NCBI GenBank assembly: GCA_031401675.1
Contig: JANNRR010000084.1
Span: 1 to 64,000 of the forward strand
Reading direction: 5' to 3'
Source of the DNA: JANNRR01 sp031401675
Lineage (GTDB): Bacteria; Pseudomonadota; Alphaproteobacteria; Rhodobacterales; Rhodobacteraceae
DNA: 64,000 bases
Position 1 is the first letter of the stretch, and each line of letters starts with the position of its first letter. A model generated the notes under the pieces. The model did no database searches, was not told the origin of the DNA, and was given only the letters and a program-made list of their open reading frames with translations. Made by a program: the position numbers and the translations under genes. Shown here piece by piece: positions 8,234-17,979 of the stretch.

Positions 8234-8296
8234 GTAGGGTGCGTGATTCACTTACCGCCCCCCGTTCCGGATTGGTGCGTGAATCACGCACCCTAC
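8234..8296. repeat. perfect 17-base palindrome, right border of the SUKH/RHS patch
   Basis: The arm GTAGGGTGCGTGATTCA at 8234-8250 is repeated exactly inverted at 8280-8296 around a 29-base loop. The arm shares GTAGGGTG with the palindrome at 7327-7409. It starts where the RHS homology ends. From 8297 to the next start codon at 8441 I see no gene. The downstream aspartoacylase frame opens inside this element but has no good start there. Confidence 0.65.
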
Positions 8297-8440
8297 GCCC
8301 GATCGGGCCTGGCCAAATCTTGCGGCGGACACCTGAAACGGTCGGGCGCGCCGATGAACCTTCACACTTCCTTCACAACAAACGGGTCGACTTTGGGCTC
8401 GAATCGCAAAATATGGCGGCGGGGCACGAGGGGATTGCGG

Positions 8441-9469
8441 ATGGCGGAGCGGCGCGAAGCGTTCGAGATTGCGGGCCGCCGGATTCCGCCGCGCCGCCGG
8501 GCGACGGTGAACCTGCCGATGACGGCGCTGGCTGATCTGACGCCGGTCACGTTGTCGCTGCATGTCATCCACGGCGGCAGGCCGGGGCCGACCATGTTCG
8601 TGTCGGCCGCCGTGCATGGCGACGAGATGATCGGGGTGGATATCGTGCGGCGGTTGCTGCGGGCACCGCAACTGAACAACATTGCCGGAACGCTGCTGGC
8701 GGTGCCGATTGTCAACACCTTCGGATTTCTCAATCACTCGCGCTACTTGCCGGACCGGCGCGACCTGAACCGGTCGTTTCCGGGGTCGGCGGGTGGATCG
8801 CTGGCGTCTCGGCTGGCCTATCTGTTCCGGACCGAAATCATGGCGCGCTGTTCGCATGGCATCGACCTGCATTCGGCGGCGATCCACCGCATCAACCTGC
8901 CGCAGATACGGGTCTCGCCCGGCAGACCGGCAGCGCTGGCGCTGGCGCATGCCTTTGGTGCACCGGTGATCCTGTCGTCGAAGACCCGCGACGGGTCGCT
9001 GCGCGAAATGGCCGGGCAGATGGGGGTGGAGACGCTGCTGTATGAAGCGGGAGAAGGGTTGCGGATCGACGAGGACGCGGCGCGGCAAGGGGTGTTGGGG
9101 ATCCTGCGGGTGATGGCCAGCCTGGGGATGATTCCGGCGGGAAGCCTGCCGCGGAACCGTTCCAAGCCGATGTATTGCCGCAAGAGCGAATGGCTGCGGG
9201 CCCCGGCTGCCGGGTTGGTGGCGATGCAGGCCGGCATTGGCGACAAGGTTGCGGAAGGCGCGATCCTGGGCACCATTTCCGATCCGTTCGGCGAGACGGA
9301 AACCGAGATCATCGCGCCGCGCGCCGGGATCATCATCGGCTGTGCCACATTGCCGGTGGCGAACGAAGGCGACGCGGTGTTTCATCTGGCGGAACTGCCG
9401 CCAGAAGTGGTAGGGGACGAGGCCGATACCGACGCGCCGCAGATGCCGGATGAGGATGAGATCATCTGA
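8441..9469 (+). CDS. succinylglutamate desuccinylase/aspartoacylase-family protein
   Basis: A 342-residue zinc carboxypeptidase-fold protein. HGDE at residues 59-62 gives the zinc ligands His59 and Glu62, and IDLHSAA supplies the third histidine. The C-terminal domain (from about residue 250, APAAGLVAMQAGIGDKV onward) is a beta-barrel resembling a biotinyl/lipoyl-like fold, as in many AstE/AspA-related proteins that are not true desuccinylases. The ATG at 8441 is chosen because GAGGGG lies upstream and the conserved domain starts soon after; earlier codons run back into the repeat at 8234. The substrate is unknown. Confidence 0.82.
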   Translation: MAERREAFEIAGRRIPPRRRATVNLPMTALADLTPVTLSLHVIHGGRPGPTMFVSAAVHGDEMIGVDIVRRLLRAPQLNNIAGTLLAVPIVNTFGFLNHSRYLPDRRDLNRSFPGSAGGSLASRLAYLFRTEIMARCSHGIDLHSAAIHRINLPQIRVSPGRPAALALAHAFGAPVILSSKTRDGSLREMAGQMGVETLLYEAGEGLRIDEDAARQGVLGILRVMASLGMIPAGSLPRNRSKPMYCRKSEWLRAPAAGLVAMQAGIGDKVAEGAILGTISDPFGETETEIIAPRAGIIIGCATLPVANEGDAVFHLAELPPEVVGDEADTDAPQMPDEDEII

Positions 9470-9536
9470 TAGGGACGGGTAACCCTTGACCTGATAGTCT
9501 GCACCGGCAATCCCGAATGGCAATCCGAAAGGCACG

Positions 9537-10571
9537 ATGATGCAGTACAGAAAACTTGGAAACAGTGGCGCGGTCGTCACCTCGCTTTGCCTTGGGACCA
9601 TGACTTTCGGGGCCGAAGCAGATGAAGCTGCCGCCGGCGCTATCCTGGCCGATTATGCGGCGGCGGGCGGCAATTTCATCGACACGGCAGATGTTTACAG
9701 CGCCGGAGCGTCCGAGGCGATCATCGGGCGTTGGCTGTCAGCGCATCCGACCGAGGCGCGGACGATGGTGATCGCCAGCAAGGGCCGCTTTCCGATGGGC
9801 AAGGGGCCGAACGATCTGGGCAATTCGCGGCGGCATCTGGTGCAGGCACTGGACGCCTCGTTGCACAGGCTGGGGGTAGGGCAGATTGACCTTTATCAGT
9901 TGCACGGCTGGGATGCGTTGACGCCGCTGGAGGAAAGCCTGCGGTTTCTGGATGACGCGGCCCGCTTGGGCAAGATCGGCTATTACGGCTTTTCCAACTT
10001 TCTTGGCTGGCAGGTGACAAAGGCCGTGCATCTGGCTAAGGCGGGCGGTCTTGCGCCGCCGGTCACGCTGCAACCGCAATACAATCTGCTGGTGCGCGAC
10101 ATCGAGCATGAGATCGTACCGGCCTGTCTGGACGCCGGGATCGGGCTGTTGCCGTGGTCGCCGCTGGCCGGCGGCTGGCTGGCGGGCAAGTATCAGCGCG
10201 ATGTGTTGCCGGTTGGCGCAACGCGTTTGGGCGAGAATCCGGCGCGCGGGATGGAGGCGTACGGGCCGCGCAATGTCGACGAGCGCACCTGGGCAGTGCT
10301 GGCCGAGGTGCAGGCAGTGGCATCGGCACGGGGGGTCAGTGCTGCCGAAGTGTCGCTGGCCTGGGTTGCGGCACAACCGGCGGTAACGTCGGTCATTCTG
10401 GGGGTACGGACGACGGCGCAGCTGGCCGCCAATCTGAAATCCGCCGCGTTGCGCCTGACGCCGGAGGAGGTTTTGCGCCTGACCGAAGTCAGTGCTCCGG
10501 TGCAGCCAGATTATCCCTACGGTGCCGCAGGGGTGGCGCAACGGCACCGGAAGATCGAGGGTGGACGGTAG
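9537..10571 (+). CDS. aldo/keto reductase
   Basis: A 344-residue NADPH-dependent oxidoreductase with the TIM-barrel signature. The N-terminus YRKLGNSGAVVTSLCLGTM is typical. The catalytic tetrad residues Asp49 and Tyr54 lie in DTADVY, the lysine in IASKGRF and the histidine in YQLHGWD. This is the YajO/Tas-like branch, which reduces aldehydes and ketones of uncertain identity. Two adjacent ATG codons at 9537 and 9540 can both serve, behind AAAGG. It follows the aspartoacylase-like gene by 67 bases and may be cotranscribed. Confidence 0.92.
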   Translation: MMQYRKLGNSGAVVTSLCLGTMTFGAEADEAAAGAILADYAAAGGNFIDTADVYSAGASEAIIGRWLSAHPTEARTMVIASKGRFPMGKGPNDLGNSRRHLVQALDASLHRLGVGQIDLYQLHGWDALTPLEESLRFLDDAARLGKIGYYGFSNFLGWQVTKAVHLAKAGGLAPPVTLQPQYNLLVRDIEHEIVPACLDAGIGLLPWSPLAGGWLAGKYQRDVLPVGATRLGENPARGMEAYGPRNVDERTWAVLAEVQAVASARGVSAAEVSLAWVAAQPAVTSVILGVRTTAQLAANLKSAALRLTPEEVLRLTEVSAPVQPDYPYGAAGVAQRHRKIEGGR

Positions 10572-10639
10572 GGCCGAAGCCAACCAATTTCATCGCGCTG
10601 CTGATTTGGTTTTCTGTTGCGTACTTGGATTGGTCAAGC

Positions 10640-11770
10640 TCAATCTCCTCGCACAATATCAATGAGTGGCTTGAACGCATACATGGCGGGCTTTCGGCCT
10701 GATGGGGCATCAATTTGAACTATTAATCCCGCCTCGCGCAGCTTTCGTGTCATTGTCATCGCAACGTGAGATGGAATGTTTTCCAATTGAGTAAACCGGT
10801 TGTTCCGAAAAGTTGGATTCGAAAACATGAAATCCAACGCTTCGACCGACCACTGGCTGCTTAACTCCGAACGGAACCGAGCCTTCATGTCCTCGTAAAG
10901 CTTGAATATTTTCTCGGCTGTTTCGATGTTTTGCTTTGCTTGTTCTTCCAGCCCTTTTAGGAAGAAGGTACACCATTCCGTCCACTCGTTGTGCGATGAG
11001 ACCCGGCGCATCCGTTCAATATATTCATCCCTCCGGTCCTCGAAATATGAGCTTACATAGAAATTAGGCTGCCGAATCAACCGGTACTCCCAAAGCATCA
11101 ACGTGATGATCATGCGGCCAATTCGTCCGTTGCCATCCTTGAATGGGTGGAGAGCCTCAAACTCGACGTGGGCGATTGCAGTTTTTATTAGCCTGTTAAC
11201 TGGGCTTGTCCCGATGAACGACATCAGATTCTGCATCCCTGCAGGAAGGCTTTCCGGCGAAATCGGTACGAATGATACGTACTTCCGTCGCTTTTCGCCG
11301 ATATAGTTTTGCTCAGTCTTGTATCCGCCGGGAGACAACGCGGCCCCGCGGCCATACGACAGTAGAATCTGGTGTGCTGATCGTATTAGAAACTCTGAAA
11401 GAGGATGTCCCAGTTCCATTTGCTTTTGGGTTCGCTGAATAGCACGCGCATACAAAAAGGTTTCTACTGCCTCCAAACGTGCCGTCCCGAACGCTTCACC
11501 GTCGTCGTTGGCCGCTTCGGCCTCAATCTTGAGAATTTCGTCAAGCGTGGAAATTGTTCCTTCCATCCTGGAAGAAACCACAGCTTCTTGATTTCGCAAT
11601 GGAGCCAGCAGCACCTCGCTGTTGCGCATGCTCGCAAGCATCTGATCGTACCGGGTGATCGACGCGGTTGCTTCGCTTACCGGATCGATCAGACGATCAT
11701 ACTTCAGATCTGACGGTGGAAACTGGCCGTAGTGGTAACCTACTGGGCTGTCGGGGAGGTCTTCTGGCAT
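10640..11770 (-). CDS. Fic-domain protein with N-terminal inhibitory helix
   Basis: A 376-residue protein with the full Fic motif HPFKDGNGRIGR at residues 208-219. Such enzymes usually transfer AMP from ATP to hydroxyl side chains of proteins. The N-terminal part contains SSRMEG, matching the (S/T)xxxE(G/N) inhibitory motif at Ser66-Glu70-Gly71; its glutamate normally blocks ATP binding, so this is a class-II, self-inhibited Fic. A C-terminal winged-helix-like part (LENIPSHVAMTMTRKLREAG) is typical of this family. GGAG seven bases ahead of 11770 favours that ATG over the one at 11776. The gene is AT-richer than its neighbours, suggesting transfer. The target is unknown. Confidence 0.9.
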   Translation of the reverse strand: MPEDLPDSPVGYHYGQFPPSDLKYDRLIDPVSEATASITRYDQMLASMRNSEVLLAPLRNQEAVVSSRMEGTISTLDEILKIEAEAANDDGEAFGTARLEAVETFLYARAIQRTQKQMELGHPLSEFLIRSAHQILLSYGRGAALSPGGYKTEQNYIGEKRRKYVSFVPISPESLPAGMQNLMSFIGTSPVNRLIKTAIAHVEFEALHPFKDGNGRIGRMIITLMLWEYRLIRQPNFYVSSYFEDRRDEYIERMRRVSSHNEWTEWCTFFLKGLEEQAKQNIETAEKIFKLYEDMKARFRSELSSQWSVEALDFMFSNPTFRNNRFTQLENIPSHVAMTMTRKLREAGLIVQIDAPSGRKPAMYAFKPLIDIVRGD

Positions 11771-11997
11771 TGACATACTCCAAGATGCGATTCGAGCACA
11801 CCAACCATACTTGTAGGAGTTTCAAGGCCCTCTAGCAAGCTTGATGCACTCGATGCACACGCTGAAGTTCATCTATTGGTGTTGTGGAAGTCGGATGCGA
11901 GACTAGGCTGTTTGCTGTGCTCAAGGAGGAGAAGAAAAGACAACAAAGGCTCCGGGCGAGCCCGAAGCCTTCCGCTTGCCCTGCACGCCAGGAAAAT

Positions 11998-14136
<2,139 letters not shown>

Positions 14137-14232
14137 ATCATTTTCCTGATTTGGCCAAGGGACCCTCCCCCAGCCCGGTTTGCAGCATCCGGTGATTGGA
14201 CGGGCCGGGCCCCGTTCGTGACGGCAAGACAA

Positions 14233-14256
14233 GCCGCGCCCCGGAGGGGGCGCGGC
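14233..14256 (-). terminator. rpsO-pnp intergenic hairpin (attenuator or processing site)
   Basis: A perfect 10-base stem, GCCGCGCCCC paired with GGGGCGCGGC, around a four-base loop lies just after the rpsO stop on the minus strand. It is followed by TTGTCTTG, a modest T-rich tract. It could act as a partial rho-independent terminator between rpsO and pnp, as in other bacteria. Full termination is unlikely if pnp depends on rpsO transcription. Confidence 0.6.
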
Positions 14257-14264
14257 GGGACGGA

Positions 14265-14534
14265 TCAGCGGCGCAGGCCGAGCTTGGCGATCAGCGCTGC
14301 GTAGCGCGCTTCGTCCTTGCCCTTGAGGTAGTCCAAGAGCTTGCGGCGGAGCGCGACCTGTTTCAGCAGCCCACGGCGGGAGTGGTTATCCTTTTTGTGG
14401 GTCTTGAAATGCTCGGTCAGGGTGGCGATGCGCGACGACAGGATGGCAACCTGAACTTCCGGCGAACCGGTATCGCCTTCCTTGGTGGCATGTTCCTTGA
14501 TGACGCGGGTCTTTTCTACGGCAGTTATCGACAA
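14265..14534 (-). CDS. rpsO: 30S ribosomal protein S15
   Basis: An 89-residue protein, the exact usual length of S15, which binds 16S rRNA early in assembly of the small subunit. The sequence MSITAVEKTRVIKEHAT and the conserved central segment ending KKDNHSRRGLL leave no doubt. It is the first gene of the rpsO-pnp operon. Its promoter should lie within 14535-14800. In many bacteria S15 represses its own translation; no such structure was identified here. Confidence 0.98.
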   Translation of the reverse strand: MSITAVEKTRVIKEHATKEGDTGSPEVQVAILSSRIATLTEHFKTHKKDNHSRRGLLKQVALRRKLLDYLKGKDEARYAALIAKLGLRR

Positions 14535-14968
14535 CGGGGGCTCCTTTCAAAGGATGAAGGCACAAGCCGGGATGTCGTCCAGCAGGGCCCGTGGAGAAAT
14601 CCGCCGGTCCAGCGAAGGACGGCCGGGCGGATGCGCGCGTATAGGGGAGAAGCGGGGAAAAGGAAAGCGGGTTTTGGCCGCAGAATCCGCACGGTGGTCG
14701 CTCGCCTGGCCTGCGGTTTTGAGATGATCGGGTTGAGACACCGGAATTGCCTATTTGGCGGCTGGCGTTGCCGTGCGGCTGCGACGGTGTCGCCACCGGG
14801 TTGCAGCGATTCGCGCCGGCCCGGTTCGTTAACCAGTTCGGGCAGGATTGCTTGCCCGAGGCCCGAAAACCGGATACATTCCAACAGGTGTAAATAGTTA
14901 ACGCCGGGAAATGGTTAACGGGCCGCGACTTTCGGTGCGGGGCCTGACCGGCAAGAGGGCAAGATTTC
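14535..14968. promoter_or_regulatory. divergent intergenic region with CtrA-like half sites
   Basis: This 434-base gap separates rpsO from the divergent RTX gene. It holds two candidates for CtrA half sites (consensus TTAACCAT): TTAACCAG at 14829-14836 and ATGGTTAA (the exact reverse complement) at 14911-14918, about 50 bases before the RTX start. Another GTTAAC lies at 14897-14902. The full TTAA-N7-TTAA site is absent, so CtrA control is only a suggestion. Open frames across this gap look like shadows. Confidence 0.3.
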
Positions 14969-15982
14969 ATGTTGGGTCTGGCCAGTCTGTTCGGCATGTT
15001 GTTCCTTGGCGCGTTCGCGGAAGGGGCGATGGCGGCGTTCAAGGGACCGGTACCGGATGCGCAGGATGACGACGGCGATACAGCTGGCGGCGTTCTGGGG
15101 GTGGGCGGCGCGGTGGATCAGGCGGGCGATCTGCTGGCGGATGACGGGCCGGGTTCGGATGACACCCCGGACGAGCCGGATGCCGACCTGACCGTGTATG
15201 GCGATGACGATATCGACGTTCTGGCCGGCAAGGGCGGCAATGATGGCCTGTTCGGCGGCAGCGGCAACGATCTGATCGACGGGCGCGACGGCGATGACCG
15301 GCTGGATGGTGGCGACGGCCGCGACGCGCTGCATGGTGGCCGTGGCGATGACGTGCTGCTGGGGGCGGCCGGCGATGATGACCTGCACGGCGAGGATGGT
15401 GATGACCGGTTGGCCGGAGGAGAAGGCGGCGATCTGCTGTGCGGGCACGAGGGGACGGATGGTCTGGCGGGCGGCAGCGGCGACGACACGCTGATCGGCG
15501 GCGGCGGCGATGACGATCTGACCGGGGATGACGGCGACGACACCCTGACGGGCGGCTTTGGCGACGACCTGCTGGACGGCGGGCTGGGGCTGGACCTGCT
15601 GCAGGGTGGCAGCGGCAATGACACGCTCCTGGGGGGCGACGGCCCGGGTTTGCAGGCGCTGGACTACCTGAATGGCGGCGACGGCGACGATACCTTTGTC
15701 CTGGACGCGCTGGACGTGGCGTTTGGCGGGGCCGGGGCCGATCAATTCGGGCTGGGCCTTGGCGCAGACCGGGCGACGATCAGCGACTTCAATGGGGACG
15801 AAGACCGCATTCTGGTGGAATATGATCCGGCTGCGCATCCGGAACCGGACCTGAGCGTCGAGATCGACCCTGAGGATGCCGGGTCCGCATTGATTTTGCT
15901 GGACGGGCTGGTTCTGGCGCATGTGATCGGCGGGGCGGGGATGACGGTTGCGGATATCACGCTGCAACCGATCGCGGCGTGA
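14969..15982 (+). CDS. RTX calcium-binding-repeat protein
   Basis: A 337-residue acidic protein dominated by glycine- and aspartate-rich nonapeptides of the GGxGxDxLx type, from about residue 75 to 215. These form calcium-binding parallel beta-rolls and are typical of proteins exported by type I secretion. A short hydrophobic N-terminus (MLGLASLFGMLFLGAFAEG) is unusual for classical RTX exoproteins and could anchor it. The last 100 residues (SDFNGDEDRILVEY onward) resemble the C-terminal region seen in many Rhodobacterales RTX proteins. No catalytic domain is visible and no T1SS gene is adjacent. CtrA-like half sites lie upstream. Confidence 0.85.
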   Translation: MLGLASLFGMLFLGAFAEGAMAAFKGPVPDAQDDDGDTAGGVLGVGGAVDQAGDLLADDGPGSDDTPDEPDADLTVYGDDDIDVLAGKGGNDGLFGGSGNDLIDGRDGDDRLDGGDGRDALHGGRGDDVLLGAAGDDDLHGEDGDDRLAGGEGGDLLCGHEGTDGLAGGSGDDTLIGGGGDDDLTGDDGDDTLTGGFGDDLLDGGLGLDLLQGGSGNDTLLGGDGPGLQALDYLNGGDGDDTFVLDALDVAFGGAGADQFGLGLGADRATISDFNGDEDRILVEYDPAAHPEPDLSVEIDPEDAGSALILLDGLVLAHVIGGAGMTVADITLQPIAA

Positions 15983-16189
15983 CTGGACCGTAATCTGTCG
16001 ATGACGAATTGGAAACGATTGCCTTGATTGAGGTCGATTGATCAGCTTTTGGCCGAATGGCGTGGCATTCCCGATCCTGTTTGAATGAACTGTAGTGCCG
16101 ATGCGGCCGCCACGAGGGACTGCACACGGTTGCCTTGTGCGCTAAAGTGGCGATCCTGACGGGCGCGCCAGATCGCGGGCTGCGGATCT

Positions 16190-16215
16190 GTAACAATCCG
16201 ATCATTGCAAACGAA
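16190..16215 (+). promoter_or_regulatory. candidate sigma-F-type ECF promoter, upstream of the SGNH-like gene
   Basis: GTAAC at 16190-16194, a 17-base spacer and CGAA at 16212-16215 match what I recall of the Caulobacter sigma-F promoter (GTAACC-N16-CGAA). The same architecture recurs before the YHS gene and before the ECF sigma gene in this window. The predicted transcript start near 16221 makes the TTG codon at 16205 unusable and favours the GTG at 16292. The rest of the 309-base gap from 15983 shows nothing else. Confidence 0.65.
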
Positions 16216-16291
16216 CCGCACGGCACTGCAATCGGCGGCCGCGCAGTTGCGGGTTGGTGCCGTATGGGCAGGCGGGATCGGATGGCAGGCA

Positions 16292-17146
16292 GTGAGTAAC
16301 AGGTTTGGCGAATTTGGAGCCGCCGTTTTTCTGGCAGCGACCCTGCTGGTCACCGGGACGGCGCGCGCCGACGAGGCGTTTCAGCCGCCCGAGATTCTGG
16401 TTCTGGGCGACTCGCAGCTGACATTCGGGGCGGGTGCGGCGTTCGTTGATTTCTTTGCCGGGATTGCCGGAACCAACGGCATCGACCGCGACATGACAGT
16501 GGGTGTGATCGGCGTACGGTCCAGTTCGCTGGCCGCTTTCACGGCGCATGGCGGAGCGGCGAAGGGTGCCATTTGCAACGTCGATCCGAAGTGGCAGGTA
16601 AATGCCGGGGCGTACGGCAGTCTGAACGGCAGCAGCAACCCCTATGTCCAGATCGGCCGGGGGCGCGCCTATCAGTTCTGCACGCCCGGCGCATCGCCGT
16701 TCGAGGCGATGTTTGCCGATGGCTACTACCGGCCGAAGCTGCTGGTGATGTTCTTTCTTGGCAATGCCACCGACCGCTGGGCCGCCAGTCCGGAGGATGC
16801 GCTGCAGGATGTCCGGCGAACGATGCGGAGCCTGCCGCCCGGGGTTGCCTGCGTTTTCATGACGACCGCGCCGACCTTTGCCGAAAAAACCGTCCGGCTG
16901 CGGCTGCGCGCGCAAATGAACATCGAACGGGCGTTTGCGGAAAGCGGCAGCCGCTGCACATTTGTAAGGGGCTACACCGATGCTACTATTGCTGAAAACC
17001 TGGGCAACGCCGGAAACTTCCGGCGCAAGCGGTCGGGCGGAGTCAAGGACCCCTATCATCCGACCGAGGCTGCGGCCCGGCGGTTCCTGGCGCTGGTCGG
17101 TGCCGATCTGTCAAGAGCGATCGGTGTGCAGATGCTGGGCCGGTGA
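16292..17146 (+). CDS. exported SGNH/GDSL-like hydrolase family protein
   Basis: A 284-residue protein with a signal peptide ending TARA. The block LVLGDSQLTFG near residue 35 supplies the GDS serine of SGNH hydrolases. A late DPYHPTEAAARRF matches the DxxH block that provides the catalytic Asp and His. Such enzymes remove acyl or acetyl groups from polysaccharides, lipids or peptidoglycan. The GTG at 16292 is chosen because the signal peptide begins there and the upstream TTG lies inside the predicted promoter. The substrate is unknown. Placement under a sigma-F-like promoter suggests a role in envelope stress (inference). Confidence 0.7.
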   Translation: MSNRFGEFGAAVFLAATLLVTGTARADEAFQPPEILVLGDSQLTFGAGAAFVDFFAGIAGTNGIDRDMTVGVIGVRSSSLAAFTAHGGAAKGAICNVDPKWQVNAGAYGSLNGSSNPYVQIGRGRAYQFCTPGASPFEAMFADGYYRPKLLVMFFLGNATDRWAASPEDALQDVRRTMRSLPPGVACVFMTTAPTFAEKTVRLRLRAQMNIERAFAESGSRCTFVRGYTDATIAENLGNAGNFRRKRSGGVKDPYHPTEAAARRFLALVGADLSRAIGVQMLGR

Positions 17147-17200
17147 CCAGTCACGGGCCGGGTTGCGCCGATCACGAGCGCGCGACCTGACGGAAAGGTT

Positions 17201-17226
17201 GTAACGGCAGCCGGGCATGCCGCGAA
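17201..17226 (+). promoter_or_regulatory. candidate sigma-F-type ECF promoter, upstream of the YHS gene
   Basis: GTAAC at 17201-17205, a 17-base spacer and CGAA at 17223-17226 repeat the pattern found before the SGNH-like gene and the sigma factor gene. The expected transcript start is about 17232, leaving a short leader with GGAGGAC before the ATG at 17261. Confidence 0.65.
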
Positions 17227-17260
17227 GTGCTTCAGGCAACACCTGCTGGAGGACAACAGA

Positions 17261-17782
17261 ATGATCCGATTGACCGCCCTGGCCGCATTGCTTGCGGCCA
17301 CGCTTTCCACGACCGCCCTTGCCGGCGAACAATATCTGGACAAGACCGGTCTGGCCGTTTCGGGCTATGATGTGGTGTCCTACTTCGGGCTGAAACAGTC
17401 AAAGGTCGGCAGTGCCCAGCCCGCACCCGAGCCGGGCCGGTCCGACATCACTGCCGGTTACAACGGCGCGACGTTCGCCTTTTCAACGGTCGCCAACCGC
17501 GACAAGTTCCTGGCCAACCCGGAAGCCTTTGCGCCGCAGTATGACGGCCACTGTGCCTATGGTGTGGCGCAGGGCGGCAAGGTGCCGGGCAACCCGACGC
17601 TGTGGCGGATCGTTGATGGCAAGCTGTATCTGAACATCACCAAGAACGTTGTGGGGTTCTGGGAGGAGAATATCCCGGGCAACATCAATCTGGCAGAAGG
17701 CAACTGGGGCGGGCTGGAGCCACAGGGTGCCGCAACCTCGAAGATCCCGAACTTCACCTCGGCAGCGCCGGTTTCGAACTGA
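17261..17782 (+). CDS. exported YHS-domain protein
   Basis: A 173-residue periplasmic protein with a signal peptide ending TTALA. The domain GLAVSGYDVVSYFG, the later YNGATFAFSTVANRDKFLAN and the block QYDGHCAYGVAQG form the YHS family, which is often linked with metal or redox functions. One cysteine (GHCAYG) is present in the mature protein. The gene has its own GGAGGAC ribosome site and candidate sigma-F promoter and ends at a strong terminator, so it is probably monocistronic. Heavy-metal or oxidative stress is a plausible trigger, from the promoter type only. Confidence 0.88.
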   Translation: MIRLTALAALLAATLSTTALAGEQYLDKTGLAVSGYDVVSYFGLKQSKVGSAQPAPEPGRSDITAGYNGATFAFSTVANRDKFLANPEAFAPQYDGHCAYGVAQGGKVPGNPTLWRIVDGKLYLNITKNVVGFWEENIPGNINLAEGNWGGLEPQGAATSKIPNFTSAAPVSN

Positions 17783-17799
17783 TTGGTGGGTTACGGCAC

Positions 17800-17823
17800 C
17801 GACCGGGCATCACCGCCCGGTCG
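17800..17823 (+). terminator. rho-independent terminator of the YHS gene
   Basis: A perfect 9-base stem, CGACCGGGC and GCCCGGTCG, with a six-base loop lies 18 bases after the stop codon and is followed by CGTTGTCTTT. This fits an intrinsic terminator separating the YHS gene from the TPP enzyme gene. Confidence 0.75.
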
Positions 17824-17979
17824 CGTTGTCTTTCCGCCATCCTCCAGGGCAGGGCCGCAACCGTGTGACTGTGCCGCCAACGATTTCCGGTGACACGCCG
17901 GAATGCCGTGACAAGTTGCCCGGTGTACTTGGATAGAGGGGGATGGGCCCATGCTTCCGGGCGGGACAGGGGACCAGAC

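Noticed and set aside
9479..9506. GTAACC upstream of the aldo/keto reductase as another sigma-F promoter
   Set aside because: No CGAA follows at the required distance.
14897..14918. Full CtrA box TTAA-N7-TTAA
   Set aside because: The two TTAA elements here are 13 bases apart, not seven; only half sites are claimed.
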